Shown here piece after piece: positions 28,001 to 39,071 of a stretch of DNA of 64,000 nucleotides. Position numbers and translations under genes: made by a program. Below the pieces are notes generated by a model. That model was given only the letters and a program-made list of their open reading frames with translations. It had not been told where the DNA came from and ran no database searches. Every line of letters begins with the position of its first letter. Position 1 is the first letter of the stretch. This DNA comes from Watersipora subatra (Eukaryota > Bryozoa > Gymnolaemata > Cheilostomatida > Watersiporidae). The DNA is taken from contig NC_088714.1 in NCBI RefSeq assembly GCF_963576615.1, positions 39,160,572 through 39,224,571 of the forward strand, read 5' to 3'.

Positions 28001-31000
28001 GCTGTCGGCTCTGCCTACGCATATAAGATGCAAAACAACGGTCTTTGTGTCGTCTGCTACTTTGGTGACGGGGCAGCATCTGAAGGAGACGCTCATGCAG
28101 CCATGAATTTTGCCTCCACATTGAAATGTCCCATCTTATTTATATGGTATGTCCTGCAACGTAACGGATTTTTACATATAGATTGTTGTTCATAATGAGG
28201 TTGAGTCTCCTGTTCGTTGACCAATATGAATGGTGACTGTTGTCAACTATCACCAAGCCTACTAACTAGTTATTAAAGGTTAACTGACAGCACAATTTTT
28301 TTTGCATTAACAGCAGATAAGATTACAGATGTTATATGCTGGTGTCTAGGTAATATTTCTGTGTAAGTTCAACCAAATACTAGTTTTTGGCAACATTTTT
28401 AAGTCGTGAAAATGGACAGAAAAATTCGCGATTTTTGCAAAAAATTAACTTAAAACAGTTGCAACGTTATACAATTATATTGAAATCGCTTGTTTCTTGA
28501 ACTAGATTATCTAAACATTGTCCTTTCAAAATCCTTATTCATGAAACAGGGCATTAATTATAGATTGTAGAAAAATGGCTTCTGATAATATCTAAATATA
28601 TTTTATTGACAGCTTTTTGAATTTCCAATTTGTGTAAAGGAAGTCTTTTGCTTCTACAAGCACATCTCAAAAGATTTTTCCTTATCAAGATTTTTTTCAC
28701 CAAGGTTGTGATAAACTGGAATTCCTTTGTTATGTTTTGGCATTATAAACTCTGGGGTGTTGATCTATTGTAAGCTAGAAGCACTGCCCTAGTTTGCACG
28801 GTTTTAAATATACGATATTTAGAACTGTCACAGCTTGGAGCTTGCATCGTGAGTGTTTTTGTTTTTAAAACTGCTTTTTGCTCTCCTAACATCCACATCA
28901 TTACTAACAAATGAAATATTATGATTATATGGGTATGTAACGATGTAATTTTAAAATGCTGTCAGTTAACCATTATTTGTATAAGTATTACTAGCACTAA
29001 ATAAAGAGAGAGAATGCAACTCTAAAGATGCCAGTTTATTCTCAAAGGGAAGCACCAACATGTTTATTAATTACATGTATGTAGCAGAAACAATGGCTTT
29101 GCTATCTCGACTCCAGCCCATGAGCAGTTCAGAGGCGATGGGATCGCAAGCCGAGGCGTGGGGTATGGAATCGCTACTATAAGAGTTAATGGCAACGACG
29201 TGTTTGCCATGTATAATGCCGTCAAGGAAGCGAGAGAAATGTCTCTTTCAAAGAATTGCCCAGTTCTAATAGAGGCCATGACATACAGGTTAGTATGGAG
29301 TATATTTTTATACTATGCGTATCAGCTCTGCCAAAAGTTTTTACTCAGGTTGGGTTGTCAATTCACACCTTCACGCTCGTCGTATGTATTGTTGATTGTC
29401 TGCCACTGAACTTAATGTAGAACTTATCGTAAGGTGACCATACCAACCACGCTAGTTTAGAAATGACTGGACAGTACCCTTCACTATGGCTAAGAAAGTG
29501 AACCATGACTACCATAGCTTCTGAAACACCTACTGGACAATTTGGTGCATACAGTAGTGCTGACGGATGACTGTTGTTTGACATCGGAGAATAGCAGTCA
29601 ATATCTATTAGCTAATACCTTGAGACCTCGCCATCACTATATGACCAAAATAGTCCAGCTTGCAGTTCTTCCTTATGATAATTATTCATTCCTAATTCTG
29701 ATGCAGTTTTAGCTAAATTATGCATGTCTGCCTATCGTGACCTTTCACTATATCTCAAGCGGCAAGCAATGGGTCTCTACAGTTACACTTGTAGGCATTG
29801 AAAATGTTGGAAAATTCAGGTGTTTGGGGTATTTCGATATCAGAAAATAAGATCTTTGTGACTCAGACTGGGGCATCACAGCACCTCTGATGACAGCTCC
29901 GCATATCGGTCTCTGGATGAAGTCTCATATTGGAAGGAGAAGAATAACCCATTACAAAAGCTAGAGTCTTACCTCATCAATAAAGGGTGGTGGTCTGAGG
30001 AGGATACTGCTAAACTCAAGCAGGATGCCCGCAAGAAGGTATAACTTTGTTGGATATCACATTTATATATATGTATACTAGCTTAATGCCTGGCGTTGCT
30101 CTGGTAATAAAAAAGTCTGCGCAGAAAACTTATTTAATATATACAACATTTACCATTCAATTTTTAAACTTCATATCATGAGAAGCGTTTTTATGGACAA
30201 TACCTCTCGACACTGGTACAAATGTAAAAATGAGATATCGGAATTTATTTGTCTGAGACTTGGTCTGACGGAATGAAGAGAAAATGTAGAGGCGATTTCT
30301 ACTCCAGATAATACGATTTTACACGTGAAAAGCATTAAGCTTTTGCAGATTTACTGAAACTAAAAATATGAGTGTAACGGCACATTTGAAGTTGAAACGG
30401 CACATTTGAAGTTGAAACGGCACATTTGAAGTTGAAACGGCACATTTGAAAATTATAAATTAAAAAAATAGGTCATGGTAAAAAAATTAGCTTTTAAAAA
30501 ATAACAAACACAAAGTTAATATTAATTAGTAATAGATAGTGCACATTTAGCGTGTGCAAACGCGAAAAGTATACACAGTATATGGTAAGAGCGATGGGAA
30601 TTATAAGAACGTCTTAGCCTTGTGGTTACGCACGCTTGTTTACAAACTTGCGATTTGAATCTCGCCAGTTAAATCCACTACAAAGTGATTTTTCATTGCT
30701 TAAGCTTTATCGCTATAGCTGGACAGACGTACGACAAACATTGAGATTTATATACTATACTAGCTGTGGCGGCGTTGCCCGAGTATTAGAAATCAGCTTA
30801 TAAACAATGAGAAGTGATAAGAGTTGACCGCCACTTGCTATTAGCCTGGCAGATTGCCAATAGAAAATTTTAGTAAGCTAACTAATGACAATCAATTACT
30901 TACGCTATCACCCTGCATGGTATGCAAAGGTATGCATACCCAATATGTGCTCCCATATTCCCACGGCTAAACGAGCGGAAGCGAAGTTTGAGAGCTTTTA

Positions 31001-31245
31001 TGATAAATGCATGTGCACACAACTTACGAAAATTATTCATCAACATTGAGACGAACCCTTGTATCAAAATTTCATCAACAAGTTTAACCATCGTTTTGTA
31101 GAGTCGTTAAAGTATAATAACGATACAAAACACATACAATATTCTATTGTATTTGTTTGTATTAACACATACAATAGAATAGAGACCGAGACCCGAGATA
31201 GAGCAGAAATTACCACCCATACGAGTTAACCGGGGTGAGGAAACA

Positions 31246-31286
<41 letters not shown>

Positions 31287-33883
31287 GCAAGTATAGTTAT
31301 AGAAATTAAAATCTAAGAATAAAAAACTGCATGGCACTGGAATGAAACTTGCGATAAATGCAACCAAAATTTTGCCAACACTCAAACCTAACCATAAATG
31401 TAAGTTATTCTTATCATTGTTCATATTTTATCTATGGTATCTTAAGCACTCAAAAGGATGCGTTTTTTATTTTAATCCAGTGTTTCCATTTAAATATGTT
31501 ACCAAGTTTTTGTAAATTATCGAAATTCTCTTAAAACTTACCCATCTGATCGGATTATACACAAATAGACAGATTCATTTGGCCGAAAATCGTTATTAAA
31601 ACTTGCTAAGCCTCTCTTTTACCAAAGTTAAGATTGGAAATTGAAACGCTGAGCGACAGGGAATAGAACGATTAAGTCGTGCGCAGTTCACGAAAACAAA
31701 ATGTGCACATTTCACCAGTCTATAGCATTGTCGAATTGCCGAAGGTTTCTGTAATTAACGTAGGAGTACTGAAATCGTTTCATTTTTGCCGATTTCAAAG
31801 TACCTGACTTTTTAGAAACATTCGAGTACTTTAGTATTCTAACTGATGTCCAACGCAGTGTAAGTAAAGGAAATGACGATGATACTTTTTTCTAACGATT
31901 CTTATGAGATTACGATATTTAATTATAATTTTGGATATTATTCTTGATGCTTCTTGATATTGTTAGCTATGACGTTTTGAAATGTAAACAAAATTGTTCA
32001 TTGGTTTTCTATTATTACTGTATTACTATATTAATAATATTGGTTATTCTAATAATATCAGTGCATTTTACTTCTAATATTGCATTTCTCCTATTGCAGC
32101 GGGAGAGATATAAACATATAATCTTTTCCTTTCATTATTGCTTTTTGTCATGACCAAACACTTTTTTAAATAGATTTTTTAAAAATCTATATAAATATCA
32201 CTTCTTGATATTGTTAGCTATGACGTTTTGAAATGTAAACAAAATTGTGCATTGGTTTTATACTATTACTATATTAATAATATTGGTTATTCTAATAATA
32301 TCAGTGTATTTCACTTCTAATATCGGCCAGTATTGCATTTCTCCTATTGCTGGGGAGAGATATAAACATATAATCTTTTCCTTTCATTATTGCTGTTTGT
32401 TGTATATAATAACACCCACACCCAGTACATTACAACTACCATTGCAGTTATCCTATTGCACTGCAGTGCCATTTGACTGCTAATATTGCATTTCTCAACA
32501 ATCAGTACCCTTTCTTTTTTCCAATATCACTTTGGTCATGGGCTGTATGACAGGGGAATTTCTAGTATAGCGACTTATATCGGCATGCTACCTCATTTTC
32601 TGTGGCCTATTGAGTAGGGCCTCAGGCTGGTGAACGGTAGGGTCCGAGATCAAATCTTCTTCGGTATGGATTCTTTATTCCAAGATTTTAATAGCTATAG
32701 CTGGAGACGCATACACACATATCCACATACTTTGGGAAATATATATAGATATAAGATATATATATATCTATATATTGCAACGTATATATAGATATAAGGA
32801 ATATAGCTATATCTATATATCGCAATGTATAGATAAATATAAGGTATATAGCTATATCTATATATCGCAACGTATATATAGATTTAAGAAATATAGCTAT
32901 ATCTACATATCGCAATGTATATATAAATATAAGGTATATAGCTATATCTATATATCGCAATGTATATATAGATATAAGGAATATAGCTATATCTATATAT
33001 CGCAATGTATATATAGATATAAAGAATATAGCTATATCTATATATCGCAACGTATATATAGATATATAGCTATATCTATATATCGCAATGTATATATAGA
33101 TATAAGATATATAGCTATATCTATATATCGCAACGTATATATAGATATAAGGAATATAGCTATATCTATATATCGCAATGTATATATAGATATAAAGAAT
33201 ATAGCTATATCTATATATCGCAACGTATATATAGATATAAAGAATATAGCTATATCTATATATCGCAACGTATATATAGATATAAAGAATATAGCTATAT
33301 CTATATATCGCAACGTATATATAGATATAAGATATATAGCTATATCTATATATCGCAATGTATATATAGATATAAGGAATATAGCTATATCTATATATCG
33401 CAACGTATATATAAATATATATATTGGTGTAATGAGGTCTCATGCTTTACCTAAGTAAAGTCTTATGCATTTTATTCGAAACTTGAAAGATCTAGAGCTT
33501 TTGAGATTTGGTTATTGGTACAAAGAATTTCATGCTACCAGAACATTTGATGTTTTTTGTTCAAATTTGTTCTTAACAGTTCTGAACAGCGCTATACATA
33601 CATGTAGGTAGAGGTGCTGCTGCTGTCATTACATGGCCTATATTTGCCTCGAGTCATTTCAGAAATGTCCTATAATTCTCATGAGAACTACTAATGTTAT
33701 CCATCGCAGGTGCTGTTAGCCTTCAACGAGGCGGAAAAAGAGAAACTCGCACCATACCCATCAGCTTTTGAGGATGTGTATGCGGAGATGGTACCTCGCC
33801 TGCAGAAACAGCTGGAAGAGACCCAGGAGCATGTTTCGCACCACAAAGAGCAATACAGCCTTGATAAATATTTACCATCATAG
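21888..33883 (+). CDS. BCKDHA: Branched-chain 2-oxoacid dehydrogenase E1 alpha subunit, complete (8 exons)
   Basis: E1 alpha and E1 beta form the thiamine-diphosphate-dependent decarboxylase of the mitochondrial complex that commits leucine, isoleucine and valine to breakdown. Exons are 21888-22004, 22116-22280, 22952-23147, 27423-27584, 28002-28146, 29085-29288, 29867-30038 and 33710-33883. They sum to 1335 nt, giving 444 residues, essentially the human length. Residues 1 to about 39 are basic and Ser-rich with no acidic residues, a mitochondrial presequence. The ThDP motif runs from [11 protein letters not shown] (about 235-245) to CRNNGFAIS (about 262-270). The kinase loop [19 protein letters not shown] keeps both phosphoserine positions known in mammals. 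All junctions are GT-AG with consistent phase, and no disabling change is seen. Confidence 0.97.
22116..22280 (+). CDS. BCKDHA: BCKDHA exon 2
   Basis: 55 codons, acceptor ACTTTGCAG, donor GTAAGT. Encodes the [19 protein letters not shown] segment, the N-terminal arm conserved in eukaryotic E1 alpha. Confidence 0.95.
22952..23147 (+). CDS. BCKDHA: BCKDHA exon 3
   Basis: Acceptor TGTAATTGTAG, donor GTGAGT. Encodes [20 protein letters not shown] and [20 protein letters not shown], part of the active-site region. The next intron is 4.3 kb and contains a hAT transposon. Confidence 0.97.
23804..23846. repeat. Hairpin, 18-bp arms, 7-nt loop
   Basis: GACTAGGATCTTAATGTC (23804-23821) faces GACATTAATATCCTAGTC (23829-23846) with one mismatch. 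Inside the hAT element. Confidence 0.88.
23868..23945 (+). repeat. Dispersed repeat shared with 28797-28880
   Basis: Both copies share GGTTTTAAATATACGATATT, TAGAACTGTCACA and GGAGCTTGCATCGTGAGTG. One copy is inside the hAT element and one in BCKDHA intron 5. Confidence 0.85.
24078..26130 (-). pseudogene. hAT transposase remnant
   Basis: In order from 26130 down: a BED-finger-like start ([19 protein letters not shown], then SCLECL); [33 protein letters not shown] with [17 protein letters not shown] (24744-24938), a hAT core block; and [20 protein letters not shown] with [20 protein letters not shown] (24407-24637) near the C-terminal half. Several frameshifts and an expanded internal minisatellite inactivate it. 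Confidence 0.85.
24889..25335. repeat. Minisatellite of about 43-48 bp made from transposase codons
   Basis: Roughly ten units of CACGGTCAGTCATAGCAGGG plus GCTCC(ATCT)GTTGCTATGGAACATG. The unit is the coding sequence of the h[15 protein letters not shown] motif. Units alternate between forms with and without ATCT, so the frame is lost. Confidence 0.92.
27034..27216. repeat. 32-bp minisatellite
   Basis: About six copies of CTCGCAGAGGACCAATCTAG plus AGGACCAACCGT, within BCKDHA intron 3, 200 bp before exon 4. Each unit itself contains two GAGGACCAA half-units. Confidence 0.93.
27423..27584 (+). CDS. BCKDHA: BCKDHA exon 4
   Basis: Acceptor TTTTGGTTGCAG, donor GTAAAT. Encodes [20 protein letters not shown] and [15 protein letters not shown], the E1 alpha motif around the substrate channel. 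Confidence 0.97.
28002..28146 (+). CDS. BCKDHA: BCKDHA exon 5 (ThDP-binding motif)
   Basis: Acceptor CCATTTTGTAG, donor GTATGT. Encodes [20 protein letters not shown] and LKCPILFI, the GDG start of the thiamine diphosphate/Mg site. Confidence 0.97.
28797..28880 (+). repeat. Dispersed repeat shared with 23868-23945
   Basis: Second copy of the GGTTTTAAATATACGATATT block, same orientation as the first. No coding content. Confidence 0.85.
29085..29288 (+). CDS. BCKDHA: BCKDHA exon 6
   Basis: Acceptor ATGTATGTAG, donor GTTAGT. Completes the ThDP motif (RNNGFAIS), then [20 protein letters not shown] and LIEAMTYR. Confidence 0.97.
29867..30038 (+). CDS. BCKDHA: BCKDHA exon 7 (phosphorylation loop)
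   Basis: Acceptor TGTGACTCAG, donor GTATAA. Encodes [20 protein letters not shown], the loop phosphorylated by BCKD kinase to switch the enzyme off in mammals, followed by the GWWSEED region. Confidence 0.97.
30371..30450. repeat. 20-bp tandem repeat, four copies
   Basis: Unit AACGGCACATTTGAAGTTGA repeated head to tail with almost no divergence. Confidence 0.93.
30540..30765 (+). mobile_element. tRNA-like SINE, subfamily 2 copy
   Basis: The tRNA-like head CTTAGCCTTGTGGTTACGCA (box A) and CGATTTGAATC (box B-like) is followed by TTTTTCATTGCTTAAGC and CTATAGCTGGACAGACG. It is homologous to the minus-strand copy at 45445-45660. It directly abuts a subfamily 1 fragment at 30763. Confidence 0.72.
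30763..30925 (+). mobile_element. SINE subfamily 1, 5' fragment
   Basis: Starts CTAGCTGTGGCGGCGTTGCC, then AATCAGCTTATAAACA and TAGCCTGGCAGATTGCCAAT, the conserved 5' module also seen at 41836, 45030, 46724 and (minus) 58385. The tRNA-like half is missing. Confidence 0.78.
30955..31770 (-). repeat. Dispersed repeat, second copy of the 14500-14970 family
   Basis: Collinear in reverse complement with 14500-14970 but interrupted by about 300 bp (31145-31440) that include a TA microsatellite. Shared blocks include TGCACATGCATTTATCATA and TCTGATCGGATTATACAC-type motifs. Confidence 0.75.
31247..31283. repeat. TA dinucleotide microsatellite
   Basis: Uninterrupted alternating TA tract of about 36 bp in BCKDHA intron 7. 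Confidence 0.95.
31949..32400. repeat. Tandem duplication, about 250-bp offset
   Basis: CTTCTTGATATTGTTAGCTA through GAGATATAAACATATAATC and TTTTCCTTTCATTATTGCT occurs at 31949-32147 and again at 32201-32399 with few differences. Confidence 0.92.
32565..32745 (+). mobile_element. SINE 3' half leading into a minisatellite
   Basis: GGTCCGAGATCAAATCTTCT (box B-like), GGATTCTTTATTCCAAGATT and AATAGCTATAGCTGGAGACG correspond to the 3' half of the copy at 45030. Its AT-rich tail (GGGAAATATATATAG) runs straight into the array at 32740. Confidence 0.75.
32740..33430. repeat. 45-bp AT-rich minisatellite
   Basis: About fifteen units of GCAACGTATATATAGATATA plus AGGAATATAGCTATATCTATATATC. Each unit contains the inverted pair ATATCTATATAT and ATATATAGATAT flanking CGCAACG. 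Because 45 is a multiple of 3, all reading frames stay open for 200 or more codons; these are not genes. Confidence 0.95.
33710..33883 (+). CDS. BCKDHA: BCKDHA exon 8 (C-terminus)
   Basis: Acceptor TTATCCATCGCAG, 57 codons and TAG at 33881-33883. Encodes [18 protein letters not shown] and ends DKYLPS. The C-terminal helical tail matches the family in length. Confidence 0.95.
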   Translation: MLLAFNEAEKEKLAPYPSAFEDVYAEMVPRLQKQLEETQEHVSHHKEQYSLDKYLPS

Positions 33884-34360
33884 CTCTTTGTTCAACTCAA
33901 CTTCCAGACCAGTTCAACTGGGCTGTCGGTCTGTGTTCCGTGCGCATCGCATTATGACATATGCACCACATTTTATCCCCATTTCATCACCCTTCATAGA
34001 TATTTATATTTTCGTTGGATATCAGTATATCACAATGGCTTGTTTAATCTGTTCTCTTCAGGGAAATTCCTTCGCTTTAAAACCTGTTTCCAGGTTATGG
34101 CTCTTGTTTGCTATTTCTTTAACTGCTACTTGTTTTTCTCAGTTTTTCAGCAATTTTATTAAGGCTTCAAGCCTTTATGGTGTTTTCCATAGGAATCTCA
34201 AAAATATTAAAATTAACGTTATGTAATTTATTGCCATAGTGTTACTTACAAATCAGGCTCTTGTTTCATGAATAGTCTATCAAATGGTTAGAAACAAAAT
34301 TGTGAAGAGAAGTTATCATGTCTGGTAGCCACTCCATTTGCTAGCATTCACTGTATTTAG
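33884..34360 (+). other. BCKDHA 3' UTR and downstream flank
   Basis: Follows the TAG stop. No clear AATAAA was found before the minisatellite at 34365, so the polyadenylation site is not located. Confidence 0.45.
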
Positions 34361-34364
34361 TACT

Positions 34365-34860
34365 ATAATCCGGTCCGGTACTATATCCTGGTCCGGCACT
34401 ATATATATCCAGGTCCGGTACTATATCCTGGTTCGGTACTATATCCTGGTCCGGTACTATATCCTGGTCCGGCACTATATATATCCAGGTCCGGTACTAT
34501 ATCTTGGTCCGGTACTATATACTGGTCCGGTACTTAATCCTGGTCCAGGACTATATCCTGTTCCGGTACTATATCCTGGTCCGGTACTATATCTTGGTCC
34601 GGTACTATATCCTGGTTCGGTACTATATCCTGGTCCGGTACTATATCCTGGTCCGGTACTATATCCTGGTCCGGTACTATATCCTGGTCCGGTACTATAT
34701 CCTGGTCCGATACTATATCCTGGTTAGGTACTATATCCTGGTTCGGTACTATATCCTGGTTCGGTACTATATCCTGGTCCGGTACTATATCCTGGTCCGG
34801 TACTATATCCTGGTCCAATACTATACCCTGGTTCGGTACTATATCCTGGTTCGGTGCTAT
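34365..34860. repeat. 18-bp minisatellite
   Basis: About 27 copies of CCTGGTCCGGTACTATAT with variants (GGTTCGG, GGTTAGG, GTCCAAT). Frames encoding repeated LVRYYI or GPVLYP hexamers are artefacts of the unit length. Confidence 0.95.
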
Positions 34861-34869
34861 TTTAAGCAC

Positions 34870-37040
34870 ACATTCGTGAAGGAAATCTATTTAGATTGTA
34901 TGATTCATTTCAGAGGTCTCATCATACGATTAGCAAGTTGTTGCCTGAGCGGCAATATTTTGTTGAGCATTAGCAGCAAATATTAGTCATGGCTAACAGG
35001 AGTTACAGCTAACACTCATAAGAGGTCGACAATAGGCACCAATAATTGTCTATGACTAGCAGTGGACATTGTCTAACATTTGGCCAGAGGCCAATAATGG
35101 CGAGTCAAACATTAGTCAGTGTTGAAGAGAGCATTTCCTCAGCAAAATCCGTCATGGTCAAACAAAAATGAGCCTTCTGCCCAACAGCTGAAAGCACATG
35201 CCACGACAACATAGACGGATGTTTGAGTGCCCCACATTAATGCATTTGCTTCCGTAAACCATCTCTGACCTGTTTAGTGAGTATGCCCTTCTATCACACC
35301 GTAAATTAGCCTATTCTGTCAAGGTACTACGATTATTTATAAGGTATGAAGTGTTCCACATGGACATACATGTAGGCTTCTAGGTATTTCTAGCTGACGC
35401 GGTTCGCTGGTGTTAACACCTAAACTGCAACAGTTCTCAACCAAGGGTCTTGAAGGATTTTACAATCTAGTACACGAGGGGACAGCTAACATATGAGTGA
35501 AACCTATGAACCCTTATATCAACTTGTAATTTATGTTATTACATACTGTAGCTTGGGGATTGAACAATAGATTATCTGTGTACGAGTGGACCGTGTTATT
35601 CTCTATTTATTTCAGCAACAGTCAATACTGTTGTTGAGAAGTACATTAATACGTTTTTATTAATAGGTTGGAAAATTCTTCCAATAACGATCTTTGGCTA
35701 GATTGAAAAATAGTACACATTAACCAGTTAATGGTACGTCACTGAAGCAGACGATGTACTTATAACACCATGGAAATACATTTTCAGATTTTAAATATAA
35801 TTACTAAACATGCATTTCATTCCGTATCTAAACCTACATCAATTCCATTCATTCTAACTAGAGTGACTATATATGTATATCCAAAATCTATCATCTGGGA
35901 TCAACATCAACAGAGTGGTAGTTCTGCTTTGGTCTCATTGTATTATTTCCTGTTTATATCAGAATATAATCACAAGCATCTACATGTATATACCTATCTA
36001 CTCTAAATTGATAGCTGTTAATAAATTGTAACTGTTAATAGTAATTAGGTGTTATTAATAACCCAAGTTGCACTGACTGCCAGCAATAGTTCATTACTGA
36101 TAACTAACAGGTGTTATGTTTCAAGTGTTAGACCAATTGCCTGATCAGGTTTAAATGATAGCATACAGACCACAGTATATTCAGTATATCAGAGTGTCAC
36201 CCGAGTGCCCAAATAAACATAAGATGATACTGAAACTAAACTCCACATCAACCTAATGAAAAAATTGTAATATTTGGCAGTCTTAGATGAGCATTCCCAC
36301 ATTTGAAGGGTTCATTCAAAATTTACTTGTGCGCTAATTGTTTGACATAGCTAAAGGATAAAGCCACTTGTTGTGAAAAATACGCTTCTATGGTCAACGT
36401 CTATGAAACAGTATGCAGCACTTTATTCTGCTTTCTATGATTTACATTTGCGCCATTTGACCAGCAAAAGTGTGGTTGGCAGCATTATCCAAAGAGCAAG
36501 CTATTTCCCGTCGTTATAAATGAGCAAACTCGCGGTCATCGCTTAAATTAATCATGAAACTTAATTCATCCTGTTCAAGCGCATGATAACTCACAGCTCT
36601 ACCTCATTCTAGGTTGATTACCAAATATTATACGCTCTCATAAGAGTTGCATGCTATGGCATGGTTGGAAGATAGCATAACTCCAATATCTCCCAAATGA
36701 AGTTTGCAGCAATACGAAAAGCTTTTTGATGACAACAACAAGGCTATGCTCACTCTAGTAGTGTTTATTCCGGTATTAATAATTTGGTCAAATTACGAAT
36801 TGAATTATCATAGTTTTGGCAGCAGTGAAAATGGGATTGCCAATTTGTCAGCCATGAGATGGTAAGAGTATTTTTGGGTTGCTCACAAAGCAATGTTTAG
36901 CACAGCTAGGCATCTGTTTGATGAAAAGGCCAAAAATATATTGTTTATATAACAAAGTCAAGAAATGTTCTACTTTTTATTCAAAAATCAACACAAGAAA
37001 GAAGCAAGCAGCCCCTTAATTTTGGTGAGCTGGCCAAAGT
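34870..37040. other. Intergenic, nothing recognised
   Basis: About 2.2 kb without a recognisable exon, TIR or repeat copy. Confidence 0.45.
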
Positions 37041-37047
37041 TTCTTTA

Positions 37048-37268
37048 TGCTGGTAGCTAATATGATAGCTGATATGATAGTGATATATTGGTCAAACTAT
37101 AGAGTCCTTGCTTTATGATGGTAGCTGATATGATAGCGATATATTGGTCAAACTATAGGGTCCTTGCTTTATCATGGTAGCTGATATGATAGCGATATAT
37201 TGGTCAAACTATAGACTCCTTGCTTTATGGTGGTAGCTGATATGATAGCGATATATTGGTCAAACTAT
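37048..37268. repeat. 56-bp tandem repeat, four copies
   Basis: Unit around GATATATTGGTCAAACTATA, GGTCCTTGCTTTAT and TGGTAGCTGATATGATAGC. It ends about 150 bp left of the copia element. Confidence 0.92.
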
Positions 37269-37414
37269 GGACTGTTTGGAAGGCAGATGATACTGGATTA
37301 TATTGCCTGTTCAATCTTTAATGGTACTTTAGAGAACATTCACTGTTATTACTCAGAAGTAAGGACCAATGGAGGCCTAAACACAACATTGTAATGGTAA
37401 TTTTATGTACTAGC

Positions 37415-37642
37415 TGTTGAGTTAAAGCTAGATGCCATGGATTTAATAGTGTGAGCTTTGATTAACATGTATTGCCTGCATAATTTATACCAGATGAGAG
37501 GGACGTACAGAGGATTGTGGGATAAAAATTATAAACCTAAAATGTTAACATTTAGGAGTTGTTCTCTCTTGTTCATGGTAGAGGCAATTATTTAACATTA
37601 TAGCATAAGTAATGAAATAGTGGTTTGATTGGTAGTTTAACA
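37415..37642 (-). repeat. Copia 3' LTR
   Basis: On the element strand it begins TGTTAAACTACCAATCAAAC and ends CTCAACA (TG...CA). It shares long blocks with 41611-41835, for example GATGCCATGGATTTAATAGT and TTTAGGAGTTGTTCTCTCTT on the plus strand. Confidence 0.88.
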
Positions 37643-37669
37643 CACTCCCTCAATCAATAACACACATTA

Positions 37670-38227
37670 CTAGCATTCTAATGGCAGTACAGTGTTTGAT
37701 TTTCTCGAAAGGTTTGGTAAGTACATCGACGATGTTTGACTCGGAGGCGATGTGTTTGTAAATGATACTGGTTTGTTCTCGGATAGAGTGATGACGAATG
37801 TTAATATGCTTTGACCGCAAATGTGAGGGCCCCTTTTGACCCCTTTTGTAAAGGCTATTTGAATATCTGAATACATAGTGTTTTGTTCGGGTTGTTTTAT
37901 GTCGAGTAAAAAGCAGATGGATCGGAGGTAAATCATTTCTTTGGTGGCCTCGCTCAATGCTACGTATTCTGCTTTGCAGCTTAATAATGCTACAGTTGAT
38001 TGCTTGGTAGATCTCCAGCTGATAGGCGCTGAGCTGAGTGTCATAATGAATCCTGTTGTGGAGCGGCGGTCATTTACATCCCTCGCCCAGTCAGAGTCAG
38101 CAGAACCTTCGAGTATACCACTAGTTGAGCGGTAGGTTAGGCCATGCGTTACGGTACCGCTGAGATAACGTAATAGATGTATTACCGCCGTGACATGGGC
38201 TGGTCCGGGTTTATAAAGGTGTTGCAA
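37670..38227 (-). pseudogene. Copia RNase H region
   Basis: ADSDWARDVNDRRSTTGFIM, APISWRSTKQSTVALLSCKA and EYVALSEATKEM are the copia RNase H signature. The tail reads out of frame after IAFTKG. Confidence 0.88.
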
Positions 38228-38418
38228 AAACTTGGATACAGTTCAACTGATATCTGGTCTCGTCGCTGTCATTAGATATATTAAACTGCCTAGTATGTCA
38301 CGATAGGGAAACCCGGATTTGCGAACTTGTTCGTATTCGTCATCGGTATCCTTTTGGAGTTGTGTTCCGCTGACGCTCGGGGTGGGTGCTGATTTGCCGT
38401 CAGCCATGCCGTAGCGTG

Positions 38419-39071
38419 CTAGTACTTGTTTGGCATATCTGGATTGGTCAATAGTGTAGCTTCCGTCAGTGTTTCGTTTGAAATTGATGCCCAGGAACCA
38501 GTTAAGCTTTCCAGGATCATCAATTTCGAAATTAGGCTACTTTGGAGGAGTTGTTTGGTAATTTCGATGTATTTTGTAGATTTTCTTGTCAAGATGGTGT
38601 CATCAACCCAGAATACAAGTAAAATGTATTTTTCACGACTCTCTTCATCATTGGTAAACACACAAGGGTCATGAGAATTTGATTTGAATCCATTTGATTT
38701 TAGAAAGTTAGTTAGTGTTTTGTACCATATACGTCCGCTTTGTTTTAGTCCATACAACGATTGGTTGTGTCTACATGTGAGTTTCTCGAGAGCGTTAGTT
38801 TTAGGTTCGTAACCGAGCGGTGGAGCTAAGTACATTTTTTGTCAATAGGAGCATTAAGATAGGCCCCTTTGGCATCTAGTTGGTGGAGAATGAGGTTTTC
38901 GTTGGCAGCCTTCTGAATTAGACTACGAATTGATGTGAATCTATTAGTTGGTGAGAATGTTTCGTCATAATCGGTGCCATATATTTGCAAAAAACCTTTA
39001 GCTACATACTGGGCTTTATACTGCACCTCACCTGGTGTTTTACTCTGCTTTAGTGTATACAGTGTATACAC
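38419..39071 (-). pseudogene. Copia reverse transcriptase
   Basis: Motifs are VAKGFLQIYGTDYDETFSP, LDAKGAYLNAPID, SLYGLKQSGRIWYKTL and the active site FWVDDTIL (VDD form). A single-base slip in an A6 run near 38833 splits the domain into two frames (39071-38826 and 38835-38419). Confidence 0.88.

Noticed and set aside
32688..33458. Open frames of 227-251 codons rich in Tyr and Ile
   Set aside because: Produced by the 45-bp AT-rich minisatellite; open on both strands at once.
33768..34226. 152-codon plus-strand frame overlapping the last BCKDHA exon
   Set aside because: It reads BCKDHA exon 8 in a different frame and then the 3' UTR; the true frame ends at 33883.
34338..34986. Open frames of 111-160 codons repeating YYILVR or GPVLYP
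   Set aside because: Produced by the 18-bp minisatellite, no start context, no protein family.
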